From positions 1 to 43,223 of IMG/VR virus record IMGVR_UViG_3300020459_000022: 43,223 nucleotides of DNA; one strand, written 5' to 3'. The translations under genes were made by a program, and so were the position numbers. The DNA comes from a virus. Below are positions 40,773 to 43,223 of the stretch, one piece after another (position 1 is the stretch's first letter; every line of letters starts with the position of its first letter). The notes beneath the pieces are model-generated. The model was not told where the DNA came from and did not search any database. It worked only from the letters and a program-made list of their open reading frames with translations.

Positions 40773-40926
40773 TCCTTATCGAAGAAATGATAAGGGTAAG
40801 AAAGCAACTGCTCGAATTCGCCAACTGAAGAAGAGAACCAAACAGACAGTTAAGCGGTTGAAGGACAATAGATCCGACAACCGCATTTTTATTAGTGATT
40901 ACCATGTACCAAGCATTACCAAGTAG
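40738..40926 (+). CDS. Small very basic protein (62 aa)
   Basis: MSHHKIWSRGNDPYRRNDKGKK..., with a long Arg/Lys helix (RIRQLKKRTKQTVKRLKDNR), likely nucleic-acid binding. GGAGG at 40722-40726 lies 11 bases upstream. Overlaps the SET-domain gene by 23 bases. Confidence 0.55.
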   Translation: MSHHKIWSRGNDPYRRNDKGKKATARIRQLKKRTKQTVKRLKDNRSDNRIFISDYHVPSITK

Positions 40927-41194
40927 ATTACATGTCAAGGATAGCACAGTAGCAGGTCAAGGCATCTTTGCTAAAGAAGAGATACCTGAAGGGATGGTGT
41001 TAGGCATGTCCCATATTGTAGTAGATGAAGTTATATACAGAACACCATTAGGAGGATTCATCAATCATTCCGAAACGCCCAATTGTGTGAAATGGAATGA
41101 AGATGATAAGTGGTTTGTAAAAACTCTCAAGCATATACACATAGGAGAAGAACTTACACTGAAGTATACATTCTATCAGATATCACAGTTATAA
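40904..41194 (+). CDS. SET-domain protein (lysine methyltransferase-like)
   Basis: 96 residues, a minimal SET fold: GQGIFAKEEIPEGMVL (19-33) for the start, GGFINHSETPNC (50-61) for the SAM-binding/pseudoknot NHSxxPNC motif, and IGEELTLKY (80-88) for the closing strand with Tyr88 as catalytic candidate. SET proteins transfer methyl groups from SAM to lysines of proteins. The target is unknown. GTG 40895 is an alternative start. Convergent with, and overlapping by 19 bases, the next minus-strand gene. Confidence 0.85.
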   Translation: MYQALPSRLHVKDSTVAGQGIFAKEEIPEGMVLGMSHIVVDEVIYRTPLGGFINHSETPNCVKWNEDDKWFVKTLKHIHIGEELTLKYTFYQISQL

Positions 41195-41415
41195 TCAACA
41201 TCTCTTTCAATATTACTCTTACGTAAGGTATTACAGTATGCAGTAATCTCTTGCTTTATACTCATGAGTTCATCATAACATTTTTGATTATGAGCACATG
41301 CACGTAGGTGATGATCAGGTTTATGTAATGACTCTATGAATAGGTCAAGACCTCTATTATACTTCTCCACCTTAGTCTCTACATTATCAATAGTACGTTG
41401 GTCTTTACTTGCCAT
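41176..41415 (-). CDS. Small helical protein (79 aa), minus strand
   Basis: From ATG 41415: MASKDQRTIDNVETKVEKYNRGLDLFIESL, then a His/Cys-containing turn (HHLRACAHNQKCYDEL) and another helix. AAGGTGA lies 6 bases upstream; start overlaps the stop of the gene before it. Its end overlaps the SET gene. No family recognised. Confidence 0.6.
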   Translation of the reverse strand: MASKDQRTIDNVETKVEKYNRGLDLFIESLHKPDHHLRACAHNQKCYDELMSIKQEITAYCNTLRKSNIERDVDYNCDI

Positions 41416-41680
41416 TGTTATCACCTTGTTGTTGTCTGTGTGTGTTTAGTTTCAACCAATCTTCAGCAGTCTCATAATCATCGAAGTATCTTTGCTTACC
41501 CTCCCAGAAGAAGGTAAACTTATCAATCAATGCTTCATGTTTGATAAATGCGCCAGGTTCCGCTTCCCATACTTTATCATTGTCATAACAGTCTTTTACG
41601 AAGTTATCAATGTCTGCTTTCTCAGATGATATCCAAGGTATATCAGAGGGTATAGCACCAATTTGGTTAGGATTATTCAT
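41405..41680 (-). CDS. Small acidic protein (91 aa), minus strand
   Basis: MNNPNQIGAIPSDIPWISSEKADIDNFVKDC..., then KFTFFWEGKQRYFDDYETAEDWLKL (about 54-78), with many aromatic and acidic residues. First gene of the leftward transcript from the 41.8 kb promoter, with a leader of about 118 bases. No family recognised. Confidence 0.65.
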   Translation of the reverse strand: MNNPNQIGAIPSDIPWISSEKADIDNFVKDCYDNDKVWEAEPGAFIKHEALIDKFTFFWEGKQRYFDDYETAEDWLKLNTHRQQQGDNNGK

Positions 41681-41728
41681 TTATGTGGAAATAAAATAAA
41701 TGTATCTAAAAATATGTATGTGTTGTTT

Positions 41729-41745
41729 ATACTATCGGATAGTAT
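41729..41745. promoter_or_regulatory. Operator-like perfect palindrome
   Basis: ATACTATC-G-GATAGTAT, 17 bases with eight-base arms and a single central base; too tight for an RNA hairpin without opening pairs, so a dimer-protein binding site is the simplest reading. A second palindrome AGAAT-G-ATTCT follows at 41750-41760. Both are in the leader of the leftward transcript. Confidence 0.5.
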
Positions 41746-41804
41746 CCTTAGAATGATTCTCAATAAGGATAAACACCACGGAGATTCGTTGTCTTAGCGA
41801 GCAC

Positions 41805-41833
41805 ATTATAGCACGAACGCCCGAAAATTGCAA
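41805..41833 (-). promoter_or_regulatory. Leftward sigma-70-like promoter
   Basis: On the minus strand TTGCAA (41833-41828), 17-base spacer, perfect TATAAT (41810-41805). Start about 41798, driving the two leftward genes. Confidence 0.65.
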
Positions 41834-41857
41834 GGATTCGTCATAATTCTATAAAAA

Positions 41858-42175
41858 CTAGTCGAGAATACTCATAATTCATATAATCTCGACTAGCTTG
41901 ACATCTAGACTAGAATATCTTATAATATCTCTACTAGCCTCTATAATCTCGACTAGATGTAACTAGAAAATCTCTACTAGCTCATAACACATATGCACTA
42001 GGCGCATCATTATCTCGTCTAGCTCATACATATGTACTAGCTCGTCTATACTTGTACTAGCCCATACATCTGTACTAGCTCGCATGTATAATCTCGTCTA
42101 GCTCATACACCTATACATATGTACTAGCTCATGTGTATAAACGTGAACATACTTGCACTAGCCCATAAGCATATG
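41858..42175. repeat. CTAG-headed degenerate repeat array in gene-free DNA
   Basis: Sixteen CTAG tetramers in 304 bases (41858, 41893, 41905, 41910, 41934, 41953, 41963, 41977, 41998, 42019, 42037, 42057, 42075, 42098, 42124, 42158). From 41977 on, units of mostly 18-26 bases follow the pattern CTAGCYCATACAnnTGTA. Left part also shows TATAATCTCGACTAG copies (41882, 41942) and a perfect ten-base inverted repeat CTAGTCGAGA/TCTCGACTAG (41858-41867, 41887-41896). The 530-base interval holds no gene. Most copies lie downstream of a perfect promoter and so would be transcribed. Confidence 0.85.
41898..41926 (+). promoter_or_regulatory. Perfect consensus sigma-70 promoter inside repeat array
   Basis: TTGACA (41898-41903), 17-base spacer, TATAAT (41921-41926). 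Start near 41933; first gene at 42211, so the leader would be about 280 bases and carry most of the repeats. Confidence 0.75.
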
Positions 42176-42182
42176 TTATAAT
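42153..42182 (+). promoter_or_regulatory. Second rightward sigma-70-like promoter
   Basis: TTGCAC (42153-42158), 18-base spacer, perfect TATAAT (42177-42182). Start about 42189, leader of about 22 bases. Flanked by inverted CTTGCA (42152-42157) / TGCAAG (42187-42192). Confidence 0.55.
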
Positions 42183-42197
42183 TAGATGCAAGTACAT

Positions 42198-42212
42198 ATG
42201 ATACAATATCAT
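42198..42212. promoter_or_regulatory. Palindrome over a start codon
   Basis: ATGATA-CAA-TATCAT, six-base arms, overlapping the ATG at 42211. Could be an operator or a start-occluding hairpin. Confidence 0.4.
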
Positions 42213-42450
42213 GTCAGATACACGCCCCGAACCCCTGATAAGCAGGAAGGAATATTATGAAGATTTCAAGGTGCGGTTACAGATACATAACAGAGAATTT
42301 ACAGAATTTGTAGTAGAGGTGGGCAACTTCGTCAACTGGACTAAACCCCACGTAAAATCTATGATCAGTACTGTAAAAAATAAGATTGATGGTACAAATC
42401 CAGAACTGGCACAATCCAGCCAGAATTCTGATGAGGATCGTGTAGAATAG
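42211..42450 (+). CDS. Small protein (79 aa), unknown, likely early
   Basis: MSDTRPEPLISRKEYYEDFKVRLQIHNREFTEFVVEVGNFV..., helical, acidic end (SDEDRVE). Downstream of two host-type promoters and the repeat array, which suggests early expression. No family recognised, no ribosome site. Confidence 0.6.
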   Translation: MSDTRPEPLISRKEYYEDFKVRLQIHNREFTEFVVEVGNFVNWTKPHVKSMISTVKNKIDGTNPELAQSSQNSDEDRVE

Positions 42451-42469
42451 GGGCAACCGAGAGAAAAGT

Positions 42470-42760
42470 ATGACCAAACCCAATGACGACCATGAAATTG
42501 CACTGACCAGTGCTCACTGGGGTGAGTTGAAGGATCGGTGGGCAGAACTCGTATGTGATTCGATGGACCCCAAGAGCATGGAGCAATTCGTGTATGAGAC
42601 AATTCGTGAGGGTTTGGATGATCTCACTGCGACTGAATCGGTTCGTCAATTTGAGGATGCGTTTGACCGTGAGACTGTGGACCAAGTGGTTCGTGATATC
42701 ACATCGGAAAAATCCAGCCGCCTGGGCATAGTCATCGGAGACGATCCCTGTTACAGTTGA
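42470..42760 (+). CDS. Small acidic protein (96 aa), unknown
   Basis: DHEIALTSAHWGELKDRWAELVCDSMDPKSMEQFVYETIREGLDDL, helical and acidic; base composition is more GC-rich than most of the window. A GAGAGAAA stretch precedes the ATG. No family recognised. Confidence 0.6.
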   Translation: MTKPNDDHEIALTSAHWGELKDRWAELVCDSMDPKSMEQFVYETIREGLDDLTATESVRQFEDAFDRETVDQVVRDITSEKSSRLGIVIGDDPCYS

Positions 42761-42813
42761 CGTAGTGGCACACTCCGTGACCACAGCACCTGATTTTCGT
42801 GTATTATAAGAGT

Positions 42814-43005
42814 ATGAAATTCACAGATCGCTTTTCCATCGTTCTTGACTCCCAAGAACAATCCATGCTCGAAGAAATGGCATCATTTTGTGCTCAGTTC
42901 GATTTCACGGAGCATAACGACCCTGAAATCTTTGAGAGAGTCTGGGATAAAATCCTTGACGCACATCTCGAAATCGTTGACCAAGACGACAGAGCAAAAT
43001 CATGA
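42814..43005 (+). CDS. Small acidic protein (63 aa), unknown
   Basis: MKFTDRFSIVLDSQEQSMLEEMASFCAQFDFTEHNDPEIF..., helical, acidic. GTG 42799 upstream is possible, but TATTATAAG (42802-42810) there looks like a -10 region, so ATG 42814 is preferred. Stop overlaps the next start. Confidence 0.6.
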   Translation: MKFTDRFSIVLDSQEQSMLEEMASFCAQFDFTEHNDPEIFERVWDKILDAHLEIVDQDDRAKS

Positions 43006-43220
43006 TCATGTCACTTCACTTCGGTAGGCATTTCTGGTTAGATGAAAATGATGATTTTTGTTCGTGTCCAACGTTCGTTGATGGCACACCTGACAAAGAT
43101 CTCTGGGATTACGTTTCAGAATGGACTGACCTTGAGGATGTCAACCTTGACAAACTCTTTTTCATTCACAAGTCATTGGTTACAGATGCTGTCACTGAGT
43201 ACGAACAGATGAGAGCATAA
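43002..43220 (+). CDS. Small acidic protein (72 aa), unknown
   Basis: MIMSLHFGRHFWLDENDDFCSCPTFVDGTPDKDLWDYVSEW..., with CSC and many acidic residues. ATGA overlap with the previous gene; a second ATG lies at 43008. No family recognised. The window ends 3 bases after the stop. Confidence 0.6.
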   Translation: MIMSLHFGRHFWLDENDDFCSCPTFVDGTPDKDLWDYVSEWTDLEDVNLDKLFFIHKSLVTDAVTEYEQMRA

Positions 43221-43223
43221 GAA

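Noticed and set aside
41858-42175. CRISPR array
   Set aside because: Units are degenerate and of unequal length, the spaced parts are repeats too rather than unique spacers, and no cas gene is near.

Overview
The window is a piece of a T4-like (myovirus) cyanophage genome that infects marine Synechococcus or Prochlorococcus. The case rests on the combination of a photosystem II D1 gene (psbA), a PsbN-like gene, a heme oxygenase, purC, thyX and phoH with T4-type replication genes (gp59, gp32, probably gp33) and T4-type tail and baseplate genes (gp53, gp48, gp4, gp54, gp26, gp27, gp5). The DNA is AT-rich, genes are packed with 1-4 base stop/start overlaps, and there is no sign of integration or insertion sequences.

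Layout. 1-7.2 kb: psbA (its first codons lie outside the window), purC, a lysine-rich putative internal capsid protein, small membrane and secreted proteins, a PsbN-like protein, an oxygenase-fold protein, glutaredoxin, a duplicated DUF6433 pair, and a glutamine-riboswitch-type leader in front of a small gene. 7.3-12 kb: thyX, phoH, a RecB-type nuclease, gp33-like, gp59, DUF1825 and gp32, a replication/transcription block. 12-14.6 kb, minus strand: gp4, gp48, gp53 and two small genes. 14.6-31.7 kb, plus strand: gp54, gp26, small assembly protein, tape measure, gp27-like, gp5-like spike, separate needle-like protein, and a 2442-residue tail fiber with a tail-collar tip. 31.7-32.0 kb: a gene-free stretch that can fold into a multi-helix RNA. 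32-43 kb: SprT-like peptidase, SF2 helicase, heme oxygenase, a nuclease, a SET-domain protein and many small proteins of unknown function. A 530-base gene-free interval (41,681-42,210) holds divergent host-type promoters and a dense array of CTAG-headed repeats.

Expression. I see two promoter types: host sigma-70-like pairs (six or more, one a perfect consensus TTGACA-17-TATAAT) and T4-late-like boxes (TATAAATA or one base off) 10-60 bases ahead of several genes. Many operon borders are very compact: the promoter of the next gene is interleaved with the terminator of the previous one. The auxiliary genes keep host photosynthesis (D1, PsbN-like, heme oxygenase) and nucleotide supply (PurC, ThyX, glutaredoxin) going, while the gp59/gp32/helicase/nuclease genes replicate and recombine phage DNA and the baseplate/tail genes build the particle.

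All calls come from reading the sequence; no database search was run, so family names for small proteins are from memory and marked accordingly.
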